Assembly (NCBI GenBank): GCA_003568315.1
Contig: PWYL01000036.1
Location: 1 to 64,000, forward strand
Source: Mollicutes bacterium
GTDB lineage: Bacteria; Bacillota_I; Bacilli_A; Izemoplasmatales; Izemoplasmataceae
Direction of reading: 5' to 3'
Length of the DNA: 64,000 nucleotides
Shown here: piece after piece, positions 54,791-63,564 of the stretch
Numbering within the stretch: the stretch's first letter is position 1
Layout: each line of letters begins with the position of its first letter
Translations under genes and position numbers: made by a program
Notes under the pieces: model-generated
The model's database searches: none
Told to the model about the DNA's origin: nothing
Seen by the model: only the letters and a program-made list of their open reading frames with translations

Positions 54791-56117
54791 TGTGCGACTC
54801 GAGCATGTGCGCCCCTTTGTACAAGACAAAAAAAGCATTGCCGATCTCGAAAGAAGGATTGCCAATGCCAAGAAGGCATTGGCAGAGAAAAAAGGCCCCG
54901 GGAGCGCCTTCACCGGCTGGTTGGACCTTCCCGCAAGAATGCGCGAAGAATTGGATCGCATCCGCTCTGTGGCCGCTCGACAAAGAGAAAAGAGCGATGT
55001 GTTGCTGGTGATCGGCATCGGTGGTTCCTACCTCGGTGCCCGTGCCGCCTTGGAGGCTTTGGATGCATACTTCCCGAAAGACGATGGTCCCGAAGTCATC
55101 TTTGCCGGCCACAACATTTCGGGGGAATACTTGGAAGATTTGCGTGACTACCTTCGACACAAGCGGTTTTCCATCAATGTCATCAGCAAATCCGGTACCA
55201 CCACCGAGCCCGCTATCGCTTTCCGTTTTTTCCGGCGTCTGCTCGAGGAGACGGTCGGTGTGGGCGAGGCCCGCGAACGCATCGTCGTCACGACGGACGC
55301 CGCAAAAGGTGCTTTGCGGGAACTGGCGCAAAAAGAGGGATACGAGACGTTCGTCATCCCCGACGATGTCGGCGGCCGGTATAGCTTTTTGACCCCGGTG
55401 GGGCTTTTCCCCGTCGCTTTCGGGGGTCACGACATCGCGGCCGTCATCGCGGGAGCGGAAAACGCCCGAAAGAGATATTTCGCCAATCCCGAAAGCGAAA
55501 ATCCGCTCGATGCCTACGTCCTTCACAGGAACGCACTCTATGCGGCCGGCAAGAAGATCGAGCTCTTCGTCCATTACGAGCCGAAGTTCTCTCATCTTGC
55601 CGAATGGTGGAAACAGCTCTTCGGTGAAAGTGAGGGCAAGGATGGGAAAGGGCTGTTTGTGGCCAATGCGAGTTTCACGACGGACCTCCATTCATTGGGC
55701 CAATACATCCAGGAAGGGGAAAGACATCTCTTTGCGACGGTGTTTTCCGTCAAGAGACCAAGAAGGGATGCCGTCATCAAAGAAGAGAAAGATGACAGCG
55801 ACAATCTGAACTATCTCGCCGGGATGACCGTCGACACCGTGAACAAAAAGGCGATGGAGGGAACCCTCATCGCCCACGAAAGCGGGAATGTCCCCTCGAT
55901 CGTCATCGAGACGGAAGAGATGGACGCCCGCACGTTCGGTCATGTCATCTACTTTTTCGAACTCGCTTGCGCCTTGAGCGGCTATGTCCTCGGTGTCAAC
56001 CCCTTCGACCAGCCCGGGGTGGAAGCCTACAAACGGAACATGTTCGCCCTCCTCGGGAAGAAGGGATTCGAGGATTGCGCCCGGGAATTGGAACAACGCA
56101 TGAAAAAAACACGTTGA
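54783..56117 (+). CDS. pgi: Glucose-6-phosphate isomerase
   Basis: 444 residues, the short Gram-positive type. [20 protein letters not shown] is the sugar-phosphate-binding loop, [24 protein letters not shown] the SIS phosphate loop, and [32 protein letters not shown] the active-site region. It interconverts glucose-6-P and fructose-6-P in glycolysis. ATG 54783 is 9 bases after GGAGG; the upstream in-frame ATG at 54774 is adjacent to that site and unlikely. Confidence 0.96.
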   Translation: MIDVRLEHVRPFVQDKKSIADLERRIANAKKALAEKKGPGSAFTGWLDLPARMREELDRIRSVAARQREKSDVLLVIGIGGSYLGARAALEALDAYFPKDDGPEVIFAGHNISGEYLEDLRDYLRHKRFSINVISKSGTTTEPAIAFRFFRRLLEETVGVGEARERIVVTTDAAKGALRELAQKEGYETFVIPDDVGGRYSFLTPVGLFPVAFGGHDIAAVIAGAENARKRYFANPESENPLDAYVLHRNALYAAGKKIELFVHYEPKFSHLAEWWKQLFGESEGKDGKGLFVANASFTTDLHSLGQYIQEGERHLFATVFSVKRPRRDAVIKEEKDDSDNLNYLAGMTVDTVNKKAMEGTLIAHESGNVPSIVIETEEMDARTFGHVIYFFELACALSGYVLGVNPFDQPGVEAYKRNMFALLGKKGFEDCARELEQRMKKTR

Positions 56118-56131
56118 TCACGTGTTTTTTT
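56103..56131. terminator. Bidirectional terminator between pgi and lipid kinase
   Basis: AAAAAAACACGT / ACGTGTTTTTTT with a 5-base loop; symmetric A/T tracts serve both convergent genes. Confidence 0.9.
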
Positions 56132-56990
56132 CAATGGTCTTCTTGTCGAAGACACGGAATTTCGCTTTTTTCCCCGTGGCCGAAACTTCGATGGTCTTCG
56201 TCTTCGCGAAACATTCGCCATCGCACTGGGCCACCTCCGGTGCGAACATCGTCGCTTTGACATGCCGCGCCTTCTTGGTGAAGATGTAGCGGCGGAGCTT
56301 GGTATGAAGACCCAGGTAGACACTGAGAAAAATCAGGAATATCAGGAACCGGCGCACCCTGTGGACCACGATGACCTGCAGTTCGTCTTCTTCGATGCGG
56401 GCGTCGGGAGTGACACGCATGCCGCCGCCGATGTATTCGCCGCTGTTGATGTTGATGAGGTAGGCTTTCTTGAACTTGTGCAATTCCCCGTCGATCTCGA
56501 CTTCCATGTATTTGGGCCGGTAGGTGAGAAACGTGCGCAACGCGGCGGTGAAATAGGAGAAAGCGCCCGAACGTGAACTCTGACTGACCCGGTGGGCGAT
56601 GGCCCCGTCCATGCCGAGACCGGAACCGTTCATGAAGAAACGGGATTTGTTGTCGTGACGCATACGGAGGATTGGTTGTGTCTTCGGTTGCTGTTTCTTC
56701 AAGGAGCGGAGGAAATCGTTGCCCGAACCCACACCCATCAGATGGATTTCTCTCGGCAGTTGCAGATTGTAGGTCTGGTTCACGAAGGTGTTGATGGTGC
56801 CGTCTCCCCCGAGCAAAAGGAGTTTGACATCATGCGGGGCCTCTTTGATATATTGTTCGACATCCTTGATTTTCAAGACACTTTTCAAACGGAAGGGGAC
56901 ATCGTTCCGTTTGAAGTGGTTGACCAGACGTTTCGTGAGCCATCTCGCTTTTCTGTTTCTCGAGAGGGGATTGTATAGTATAATATACAT
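56118..56990 (-). CDS. Diacylglycerol kinase-family lipid kinase (second copy)
   Basis: 290 residues. MYIILYNPLSRNRKARW and LLLLGGDGTINTFVNQT are the DAGK catalytic signatures; IHLMGVGSGNDFLRSL is a third, and FMNGSGLGMDGAIAHRV and GGGMRVTPDARIEEDELQVIVVH belong to the C-terminal domain. It phosphorylates an unknown lipid at the membrane. It differs clearly from the copy at 7844-8767 (IINPISG versus YNPLSRN start, different loop spacing). Start ATG 56990 has GAGG at 9 bases; the track start at 56999 touches that site. Confidence 0.85.
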   Translation of the reverse strand: MYIILYNPLSRNRKARWLTKRLVNHFKRNDVPFRLKSVLKIKDVEQYIKEAPHDVKLLLLGGDGTINTFVNQTYNLQLPREIHLMGVGSGNDFLRSLKKQQPKTQPILRMRHDNKSRFFMNGSGLGMDGAIAHRVSQSSRSGAFSYFTAALRTFLTYRPKYMEVEIDGELHKFKKAYLININSGEYIGGGMRVTPDARIEEDELQVIVVHRVRRFLIFLIFLSVYLGLHTKLRRYIFTKKARHVKATMFAPEVAQCDGECFAKTKTIEVSATGKKAKFRVFDKKTIEKNT

Positions 56991-57091
56991 CAAACTCATC
57001 CTCTGCGGGGGTTATACCCAATTATAGCATGAATGACGGCATCAATGCACTCCACGCGAAAGATTATCACTGTATGAAGGAGGTGGAGGCC

Positions 57092-57541
57092 GTGCGAATC
57101 GTACGTATCGTGAACAACCTTCAAGAGACCGAAGGACTCGCCCAAGAACTCGCCTTACATGTGGGAAAGGGCTTCGTTCTGGGGCTTGAAGGTGATTTGG
57201 GCGCCGGGAAGACGACATTCACGAAATATCTGGGCAGGGCCTTGGGCATCCAAGACACCATCAATTCGCCCACCTTCACCATCATGAAAGTCTATGAGCA
57301 CAATCCGCCACTTTATCATATCGACGCCTACCGTCTGGAAGGGGAGACTGATGATTTCGACCTCGAGGAATACATCATCGATGATGGTGTCGCGATCATC
57401 GAATGGTACAAGAACATCGAGAGTTTCCTTCCCGACTCCTTCCTTTCCATCGAGTTCGAGTGGCTCGGCGAAACCAAAAGGAGATGCATCATCGAAGGGA
57501 GGGGGGAATATGCGGAAATCGCCGCTTCGCTTGGTGATTGA
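57092..57541 (+). CDS. tsaE: tRNA threonylcarbamoyladenosine biosynthesis ATPase TsaE
   Basis: 149 residues. P-loop GLEGDLGAGKTTFTKYLGRALG, NSPTFTIMKVYEHNPPLYHIDAYRLEG and IEWYKNIESFLP are TsaE signatures. It works with TsaB and TsaD in adding threonylcarbamoyl to A37 of ANN-decoding tRNAs. The start is GTG 57092, seven bases after AAGGAGGT; the track's ATG at 57029 would put this site inside the gene. It overlaps tsaB by 32 bases. Confidence 0.93.
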   Translation: MRIVRIVNNLQETEGLAQELALHVGKGFVLGLEGDLGAGKTTFTKYLGRALGIQDTINSPTFTIMKVYEHNPPLYHIDAYRLEGETDDFDLEEYIIDDGVAIIEWYKNIESFLPDSFLSIEFEWLGETKRRCIIEGRGEYAEIAASLGD

Positions 57542-58118
57542 CACCGCCACCGACTATCTTTATGTGGGTCTTTTCGCAGAGTCTTCTCCACTGGAAGAAC
57601 ACCATAGAAAAGGGCAAAACGATCATTCGGTCCATCTCATGAAAAAGGTGGAGGATGTGTGTGCTTCCGGAGGCATCACCCCGACTGATCTCGATGACAT
57701 CGTCGTCGGTGTCGGGCCCGGCAGTTACACCGGTGTTCGCATCGGAGTGACCGTCGCGAAAGTTCTGGCCTGGAGTCTCGACAAGCCCCTGTACACAGTC
57801 AGTTCGCTTGCACTCATGGCAAGCGGGACCGAAGGGTTGGTCCTTTCCAATGTCGATGCCCGGAGAGGGAACGCCTTCCTCGGTCTTTATGAGGTCTCTG
57901 CTGCGACGATGAAAACCGTCGAGACGGATCGGCACACCGCATTCGCGGCCTTCATCGAAAGTCTCACCGCTGAACCGCGGACCATCACAGTCGGTCGTCC
58001 GGACATCCGCCGGCTGGAAAAGGGCGGTTTCTTGAAAAGGGTGGAGAACATACATACGGTGGCACCGAACTATCTTCGCAAGACCAAAGCCGAAAGGCAG
58101 AAGGCTTGCAGCGCATGA
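57510..58118 (+). CDS. tsaB: tRNA threonylcarbamoyladenosine biosynthesis protein TsaB
   Basis: 202 residues, ASKHA-fold partner of TsaD. RLVIDTATDYLYVGLF and DDIVVGVGPGSYTGVRIGVTVAKVLAWSLDKPLYTVSSLALMA are the characteristic segments. It binds TsaD and TsaE to support t6A formation but lacks catalysis itself. ATG 57510 follows GGGAGGGGGG; the track's 57294 start is an artefact of an open frame inside tsaE. The stop overlaps the start of rimI (ATGA). Confidence 0.92.
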   Translation: MRKSPLRLVIDTATDYLYVGLFAESSPLEEHHRKGQNDHSVHLMKKVEDVCASGGITPTDLDDIVVGVGPGSYTGVRIGVTVAKVLAWSLDKPLYTVSSLALMASGTEGLVLSNVDARRGNAFLGLYEVSAATMKTVETDRHTAFAAFIESLTAEPRTITVGRPDIRRLEKGGFLKRVENIHTVAPNYLRKTKAERQKACSA

Positions 58119-58544
58119 TAATCCGTCCCATCAAGGAAAAAATCTGCCGTTTGTGGAAAGCCTCGCAAAGGAGGCCCTTCCCGGCCGCACGGATTGCAAG
58201 AATCTGTTCGAGAACGAATCCGTGGCGTTTTTGTCGGTGAGAAAGATAATACCCCCGTCGGTTTCATCGCGGTGTCACTTCTTCGTCTGAATGCCGAGAT
58301 CCTCCATATCGCGATCGAAGAGACAAAGCGGAAGGAAGGCCATGGGAAAGCCTTGATGGAACACGTCCTTCGTCATTGCCGTCAACAAGGCGTGACGAAG
58401 GTCGCACAGGAGATGGAAAAGAACAACCTCGACCTCAAGCGCTTCTACGAACATTTCGGTTTCGAAGCGGTTGCGACGAGGAAGAACTACTATCAGACAG
58501 GCGAGGACGCCTTGTTGATGGTGAAAAGGATGAAAAAGGAGTAA
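58115..58544 (+). pseudogene. rimI: rimI-like N-acetyltransferase, two frameshifts
   Basis: RimI acetylates ribosomal protein S18 and normally lies between tsaB and tsaD. The reading frame here is broken twice. It starts at ATG 58115 (MIIRPIKEK), shifts at an A-run of six (58137-58142), continues as NLPFVESLAKEALPGRTDCKNLFENESVAF, shifts at a T-run of five (58228-58232), and continues as VGEKDNTPVGFIAVSLLRLNAEILHIAIEE through the GNAT core (GHGKALMEHVLRHC, FYEHFGFEAV) to the stop at 58544. One extra A and one extra T would restore a full RimI. Either sequencing indels in homopolymers or a recent pseudogene explain it. The track's TTG start at 58194 covers only the last part. Confidence 0.85.
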
Positions 58545-58549
58545 AGATC

Positions 58550-59542
58550 ATGAAAGTGTTGGCGATCGAGACGAGCTGCGATGAAACGAGCGCAAGTGTG
58601 AACATCGACGGCAAGAGGATTCTTAGCAACATCGTGCACTCCCAGATCGATTTGCATCGGGCTTTCGGCGGTGTGGTGCCGGAGATCGCATCGCGCGAAC
58701 ATATAAAGAGGATCACCGTCATCATCGAGAAGGCCCTCGAAGAGGCCGGCACAGCCAAAGAAGAGATCGACCTGGTCACCGTGACCAAGGGGCCCGGTCT
58801 CATCGGGAGTCTCTTGGTCGGCGTGAATGCCGCCAAGGCTTTCGCTTTCGCCCGGGGAATCCCCGTGGTCGGCGTGCATCATCTCGCCGGCCACATCTAT
58901 GCCAACGGCATCGATCATGAACTCCGTTTCCCCCTGCTCGCCCTCGTTGTCTCGGGCGGACATACCGAGCTCGTGCTCATGAAGGACCATTACCGGTTCG
59001 AAAAAATCGGCGAAACCGCGGATGACGCTGTCGGAGAAGCCTACGACAAGGTGGCCCGTGTGCTTTCTCTGGGCTACCCCGGCGGCCCCATCATCGACCG
59101 TTTGGCGAAAGAAGGGGAACCCACCTATCCGATGCCGCGCATCACACCTGCAGATGATTACGGTTTCAGCTACAGCGGCCTCAAGAGCCATGTCATAAAT
59201 CTCATCCACAAACTCGAAAGCCGTCATGAGAAGATCCGCCCTGCCGACATGGCGGCGAGTTTCCAAAAAGCCGCCGTCGCCCAGCTCATCGACCAAAGCC
59301 GTAAAGCCTTCCGCGACCATGATGCGAAAATGTTCGTCGTGGCGGGCGGTGTCGCCGCGAACAGCCATCTCCGCGAGAGGGTGGAAGAGACCTTCCGGGA
59401 TACGCCTCATATCATGCCCGCAATCGATTATTGCACGGACAACGCCGCCATGGTCGGAGTGGCGGGGTATCATCGCTACCGGCTTTTCGGCGAGGAAGAG
59501 GGAATGGGGATGAACGGCCATTCCCGTCTGGAACTCGTCTGA
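58550..59542 (+). CDS. tsaD: tRNA N6-adenosine threonylcarbamoyltransferase TsaD
   Basis: 330 residues. MKVLAIETSCDETSASVNIDGKRILSNIVHSQIDLHRAFGGVVPEIASREH is the family N-terminus; HHLAGHIYAN holds the metal His; VVSGGHTELVLM, DAVGEAYDKVARVLSLGYPGGPIIDRLA and AIDYCTDNAAMVGVAGYHR are the ATP/metal-binding segments. It transfers threonylcarbamoyl to tRNA A37. ATG 58550 follows AAAGGAG; the longer track form overlaps rimI. Confidence 0.96.
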   Translation: MKVLAIETSCDETSASVNIDGKRILSNIVHSQIDLHRAFGGVVPEIASREHIKRITVIIEKALEEAGTAKEEIDLVTVTKGPGLIGSLLVGVNAAKAFAFARGIPVVGVHHLAGHIYANGIDHELRFPLLALVVSGGHTELVLMKDHYRFEKIGETADDAVGEAYDKVARVLSLGYPGGPIIDRLAKEGEPTYPMPRITPADDYGFSYSGLKSHVINLIHKLESRHEKIRPADMAASFQKAAVAQLIDQSRKAFRDHDAKMFVVAGGVAANSHLRERVEETFRDTPHIMPAIDYCTDNAAMVGVAGYHRYRLFGEEEGMGMNGHSRLELV

Positions 59543-59593
59543 TTATAGTTTTGCCAATTCATTTCGGCCCATCGGCCGGAAAGTGGGGAAAAA

Positions 59594-61420
59594 ATGAAAA
59601 AGTTCCTGATAAGCATCTTCATCATCATTGTGGTCATTGTCGGCATCCCGCTCGCAATCTTGGGCATCATGTCCGACGGGAAATCCTTTGATGACATCCC
59701 GACCCATCTCTATCACGAGGATGCGGATGCCATGAAACTCCTCTACGAGGAGATCGATCGATCACTTGCCGAACTCGAGGAAGACGATGAGGCCGATCTC
59801 GTGTTCGCTTTGCACCAGGATGTCTTGAATACCGCGATTTTTGAAGCGATCCGCGGCGGGGAAGATTCCGAAGGAATAAATCCCGACTACCTCCCCGGCG
59901 ACGATTGCGACATAGACGCCTGTCGTTATGTGTTCACGGAGACGTTCGATATGGGGAATCGAACCGTGCATTTGCGGGTTCCCGGTATATGGACGACATT
60001 CGATGCCGACAAGGATGAAACGGACAAAGGCTACATCACGCTGAATCTGGCCGCTTCATTCCAGATCGGCGACGGGTTCACCTATCGCACTGTCGTGCGC
60101 ATGAAAGGCGCTTTCCGCGACACGGAGGAGGACTACATCCTCGAATTCGACCGTCTGAGCATCGGATCCCTCCCCTTCACGCAGGGATTTTTCACGACAA
60201 TCATGGGCTGGACCGGTGCCATCGATGAAGACAACGTCGAAGATAATCTCCCTTTTGGCACATTCGACCTGGATAATCTCCGCATGACCATCGAGAAGGA
60301 GGCCCTCTCCGAATGGTTGCGGGAGGATGAAGAAGCGCCCATGATGGCTCTGGTCGCTGAATTCGTGGACATCATCTATGCTAACCGCATGTTGCATGTC
60401 GGGGTTCATGACGAGGCTTTCATGGTGACCTTCGAGGTTTCGAAACTCCGGAATGATGCGGAGACCGACATCCCCGCTTACCTCTATGATTTACACGGAC
60501 CCGAAGGCTACGACCCCGAGAGGTTCGACATCAAACGACACATGGAGACACGTTTCGAAGAGTTCGTCTTCAACAAGGCACTTGCGAAACAGACGGTTTT
60601 CACCCTCGATGAGCGCACTTTCAACAAGATCCTCTATGACACTTTCGAAGGTTTTGAGGAATTCCGCAGCGAGCGGGAAGTCGACGGCAGGACGATGGGT
60701 ATCGGACTGGATGCGCTCTGGTTCGAATTCCATGATGATGAGATTGTCATCAAGGCTCTTTTTTCCATCGACCATGTCAGATCGCTCATCGAGATGCGGG
60801 CGGACCAGACCGCCTCTTCGCCGACCGTCCTCGAATACACCGTCTCTACCATCACCATCGGCAAGGACGAAGGGGAAAGCGAGGACGAGTATCTCGTCAT
60901 CGAGAATCTCGACGCCTTCAAAGCGCTTTTGGCCGATATCGGTGACGCTTATTTCGGCGAGTTTGATGAAGACGGGACCCTTGTTATCGACATCGACCGA
61001 CTGGAAGACTTGTTCGATGAAGGCATCGCCGACGGTGCCGTGAGCGTCGAAAGCTTCGATATCGTCAAGGGTGCCATCGAGTTGGAGATGGCTGTCGATT
61101 CCGATCTCGAACACCTACTAGACGGCTTCACCGACGGCATCCGCACCGCACTCAAGGACATGGATGCCGCGGGATTGCTGGCCGACAGTTTGAACGTTGA
61201 AGACGAAGGACCGGAGAAGGATGCCGTCGAGAAACTCCAACAAATCCAAGACGCCCTCATCGCCGACGAGGATGCCGAGATCGACCCCGAAGACGTCCAG
61301 TCCCTCTTCGATTCCTATGGTGAAATGTCTCCCGAAGCTCAGGAAACCTTCATGCAGACATTCGAAGGTCTCATGGACGAGAGCCTTGTGGAAAGTTTCA
61401 ACGACTCGTTCCGTGATTAG
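59594..61420 (+). CDS. Large acidic membrane-anchored protein with two YpmS/DUF2140-like repeats
   Basis: 608 residues, not assigned to a known enzyme. A single N-terminal anchor (FLISIFIIIVVIVGIPLAILGI, residues 4-25) places about 580 residues outside the cell. Two modules share a pattern. Module A (68-205) has LVFALHQDVLNTAIFEAIRG, TVHLRVPGIWTTFD, ITLNLAASFQI and YILEFDRLSIGSLPFTQGFF. Module B (334-425) has TVFTLDERTFNKILYDTFEG, TMGIGLDALWFEFHDDEIVIKALFSI and TVLEYTVSTITIGKD. The LxxxxLSIGxLP line resembles the YpmS (DUF2140) family. The C-terminal 180 residues are acidic and probably helical. No close neighbours hint at a function; it lies between tsaD and glnS. Confidence 0.6.
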   Translation: MKKFLISIFIIIVVIVGIPLAILGIMSDGKSFDDIPTHLYHEDADAMKLLYEEIDRSLAELEEDDEADLVFALHQDVLNTAIFEAIRGGEDSEGINPDYLPGDDCDIDACRYVFTETFDMGNRTVHLRVPGIWTTFDADKDETDKGYITLNLAASFQIGDGFTYRTVVRMKGAFRDTEEDYILEFDRLSIGSLPFTQGFFTTIMGWTGAIDEDNVEDNLPFGTFDLDNLRMTIEKEALSEWLREDEEAPMMALVAEFVDIIYANRMLHVGVHDEAFMVTFEVSKLRNDAETDIPAYLYDLHGPEGYDPERFDIKRHMETRFEEFVFNKALAKQTVFTLDERTFNKILYDTFEGFEEFRSEREVDGRTMGIGLDALWFEFHDDEIVIKALFSIDHVRSLIEMRADQTASSPTVLEYTVSTITIGKDEGESEDEYLVIENLDAFKALLADIGDAYFGEFDEDGTLVIDIDRLEDLFDEGIADGAVSVESFDIVKGAIELEMAVDSDLEHLLDGFTDGIRTALKDMDAAGLLADSLNVEDEGPEKDAVEKLQQIQDALIADEDAEIDPEDVQSLFDSYGEMSPEAQETFMQTFEGLMDESLVESFNDSFRD

Positions 61421-61423
61421 TTT

Positions 61424-61452
61424 TTGCGGAACCGTCCCCCTCCATGTATAAT
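61424..61452 (+). promoter_or_regulatory. Promoter of glnS
   Basis: TTGCGG (61424-61429), 17-base spacer, TATAAT (61447-61452), in the same CATGTATAATGG context as the Nfu-like promoter. Confidence 0.75.
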
Positions 61453-61475
61453 GGACGAGAAAGGCGTGAACAATC

Positions 61476-63113
61476 ATGGAAGACAAGAATTTCATTCGGA
61501 AGATCATCGAGGATGATTTGCAAAGTGGAAAGCACGAAAGACCCATAACCCGGTTTCCTCCCGAACCGAACGGCTTTTTGCATCTGGGCCATGCCCGGGC
61601 CATCATCATGAATCATGTCCTCGCCAAAGATTACGACGGCACTTTCTATCTCAGGTTCGACGATACCAACCCTTTGACCGAAGACACCCTCTATGTCGAG
61701 GCGATAAAGCGGGATATCGCTTGGCTTGGCTGTGAATGGGATGAACTCTTTTTTGCGAGCGACTATTTCGACATCATGTACGAACGGGCGATGCTCCTTG
61801 TCAAGAAGGGACTCGCCTATGTGTGCGACCTCTCCGCCGAAGCGATCAGAAAGACACGCGGAGACCTCACCACTCCCGGTGAAGAGAGCCCCTACCGCGA
61901 CCGCCCGGTGGAAGAGAATGTCCGTCTCTTCGAAGCCATGAAGAACGGCGAATTCGCCGACGGGGAGAAGGTCCTCCGGGCGAAAATCGACATGAAGAGT
62001 CCCAACATGAACATGCGGGATCCCGTGGTCTATAGGATCCAACGGGGAAGGCACCATAACACCGGCGACAAGTGGTGCATCTATCCGATGTACGATTTCG
62101 CCCATCCCTTGGAAGATGCCATCGAGGGGATCACCCATTCGCTCTGCAGTCTCGAATTCGAAGACCATCGCCCTCTTTATGACTGGTTCGTCAAACATTG
62201 CGAGATGGAGAATGTTCCCCGCCAGATCGAGTTCGGGAAACTGAAGATCGCCAATCAGATCGTGGGCAAACGCAACATCCGCCAACTCGTCGAGAAGGGA
62301 GTCGTCGACGGCTGGGACGACCCCAGGCTTGTGACGCTTTCGGCCCTCCGTCGTCGCGGCGTTCCGCCCGAGGCGATCCACAATTTCGTGCGAGCCCTCG
62401 GGCTTCCGAAATCAGAAGGCGAGACCGAACTCCACATGCTCGACGAATACATCCGCGACCATCTGAAGGTCCACGCCCGCCGCATCCATGCAGTGACGGA
62501 TCCTGTCAAAGTCGTCATCACCAACTATCCCGAAGACAAGGTGGAGAGACTGCAAGCCCCCTTCAATCGGGAGAACGAAGCACTCGGCATGCGTGAACTC
62601 ACTTTCAGCAACACCCTCTATATCGATCGTGAGGATTTTTTAGAAGAAAAACCCAACAAAAAATGGAAACGCCTCTCTTTGGGTCTTGAAGTCCGACTCA
62701 TGCACGCGTATTTCATCAAGGCGAACGAGGTCGAATACGATGCGGACGGCCGGGTGGAGACCATCTATGCGACCTATGATCCAAAAACGAAAAGCGGCAC
62801 CGGTTTCACAGAGAGAAAACCCAACGGAACCATCCATTTCGTCGATGCCTTGACTGCCGTCCCCGCGGAAATCCGCCTCTATGGAAATCTGCTCGAGGAC
62901 ACCGATTCCGACAAACCGATCGAAGCACGCGTGAACAAGCAATCCAAGATTGTGAAACAAGGGTTCATCGAAGGGAGCCTCACACCGGAAACGGGCGAAT
63001 CCTACCAGTTCGTGCGCACGGGATATTTCACCGTCGATGACGATTCCACGGAGGGATCTTTCGTTTTCAACCGCACCGTGGCACTGAAATCGTCGTTCAA
63101 ACCGAAAAAGTGA
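61476..63113 (+). CDS. glnS: Glutamine-tRNA ligase
   Basis: 545 residues, class Ib. RFPPEPNGFLHLGHARAIIMNHVLAKDYDGTFYLRFDDTNP holds the HIGH-type motif, SLCSLEFEDHRPLYDWFV the acceptor-binding region, and VGKRNIRQLVEKGVVDGWDDPRLVTLSALRRRGVPPEAI the KMSKS-equivalent loop (VGKR rather than the usual MSKR) with the GlnRS-specific GWDDPR. The C-terminal beta-barrel domains start about residue 340. Most Bacillota make Gln-tRNA indirectly through GatCAB, so a direct GlnRS is notable. No T-box was seen in front. Confidence 0.93.
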   Translation: MEDKNFIRKIIEDDLQSGKHERPITRFPPEPNGFLHLGHARAIIMNHVLAKDYDGTFYLRFDDTNPLTEDTLYVEAIKRDIAWLGCEWDELFFASDYFDIMYERAMLLVKKGLAYVCDLSAEAIRKTRGDLTTPGEESPYRDRPVEENVRLFEAMKNGEFADGEKVLRAKIDMKSPNMNMRDPVVYRIQRGRHHNTGDKWCIYPMYDFAHPLEDAIEGITHSLCSLEFEDHRPLYDWFVKHCEMENVPRQIEFGKLKIANQIVGKRNIRQLVEKGVVDGWDDPRLVTLSALRRRGVPPEAIHNFVRALGLPKSEGETELHMLDEYIRDHLKVHARRIHAVTDPVKVVITNYPEDKVERLQAPFNRENEALGMRELTFSNTLYIDREDFLEEKPNKKWKRLSLGLEVRLMHAYFIKANEVEYDADGRVETIYATYDPKTKSGTGFTERKPNGTIHFVDALTAVPAEIRLYGNLLEDTDSDKPIEARVNKQSKIVKQGFIEGSLTPETGESYQFVRTGYFTVDDDSTEGSFVFNRTVALKSSFKPKK

Positions 63114-63122
63114 ACGTTTCTC

Positions 63123-63150
63123 TTGCATTTTTCTGCAAATGATGTATTAT
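63123..63150 (+). promoter_or_regulatory. Promoter of the cold-shock gene
   Basis: TTGCAT (63123-63128), 16-base spacer, TATTAT (63145-63150). It leaves a 5' UTR of about 105 bases, the sort of long leader cold-shock mRNAs use for temperature-dependent translation. Confidence 0.65.
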
Positions 63151-63263
63151 TAATAAAGAACTTAAACGAAACATCGTACCGCAGAAATGGGAATTTGCAC
63201 CTTCCATTCTTGGGAACGACATGTAGTTTAAGGAATATATGAAAGAATGGAGGGACACAAGAC

Positions 63264-63461
63264 ATGACCGGAACAGTAAAATGGTTCGACGCCGAAAAAG
63301 GCTTCGGCTTCATCACCACTGACGAAGGTACCGACGTCTTCGCGCACTACTCGCACATCAACATGGACGGCTTCAAAACGCTCGAAGAAGGCCAAAAAGT
63401 GACATTTGACGTGGTTGAAGGCCAAAAAGGCCCCCAAGCCGAAAACATCGAAAGAGCCTAA
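63264..63461 (+). CDS. Cold-shock domain protein
   Basis: 65 residues, single OB-fold. [32 protein letters not shown] contains RNP1 (KGFGFI) and RNP2 (DVFAHYS). Proteins of this size act as RNA chaperones in cold adaptation and growth. It has GGAGG ahead of the ATG and stands alone with its own promoter and terminator. Confidence 0.97.
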   Translation: MTGTVKWFDAEKGFGFITTDEGTDVFAHYSHINMDGFKTLEEGQKVTFDVVEGQKGPQAENIERA

Positions 63462-63473
63462 AGTCTGACGAAA

Positions 63474-63503
63474 CAAAGCCGATCCTCCGGGGTCGGCTTT
63501 TTT
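63474..63503 (+). terminator. Terminator after the cold-shock gene
   Basis: AAAGCCGATCC / GGGTCGGCTTT around TCC, followed by TTTT. Confidence 0.9.
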
Positions 63504-63564
63504 CTTCGGCTATTTGTGTGGGAATACCGGTGTGTTTTTGATATAATTTTCATAGGTGATTTTT

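Noticed and set aside
57294-57509. N-terminal extension of tsaB
   Set aside because: It is an alternative frame of tsaE rich in S and R; ATG 57510 has a strong ribosome site.
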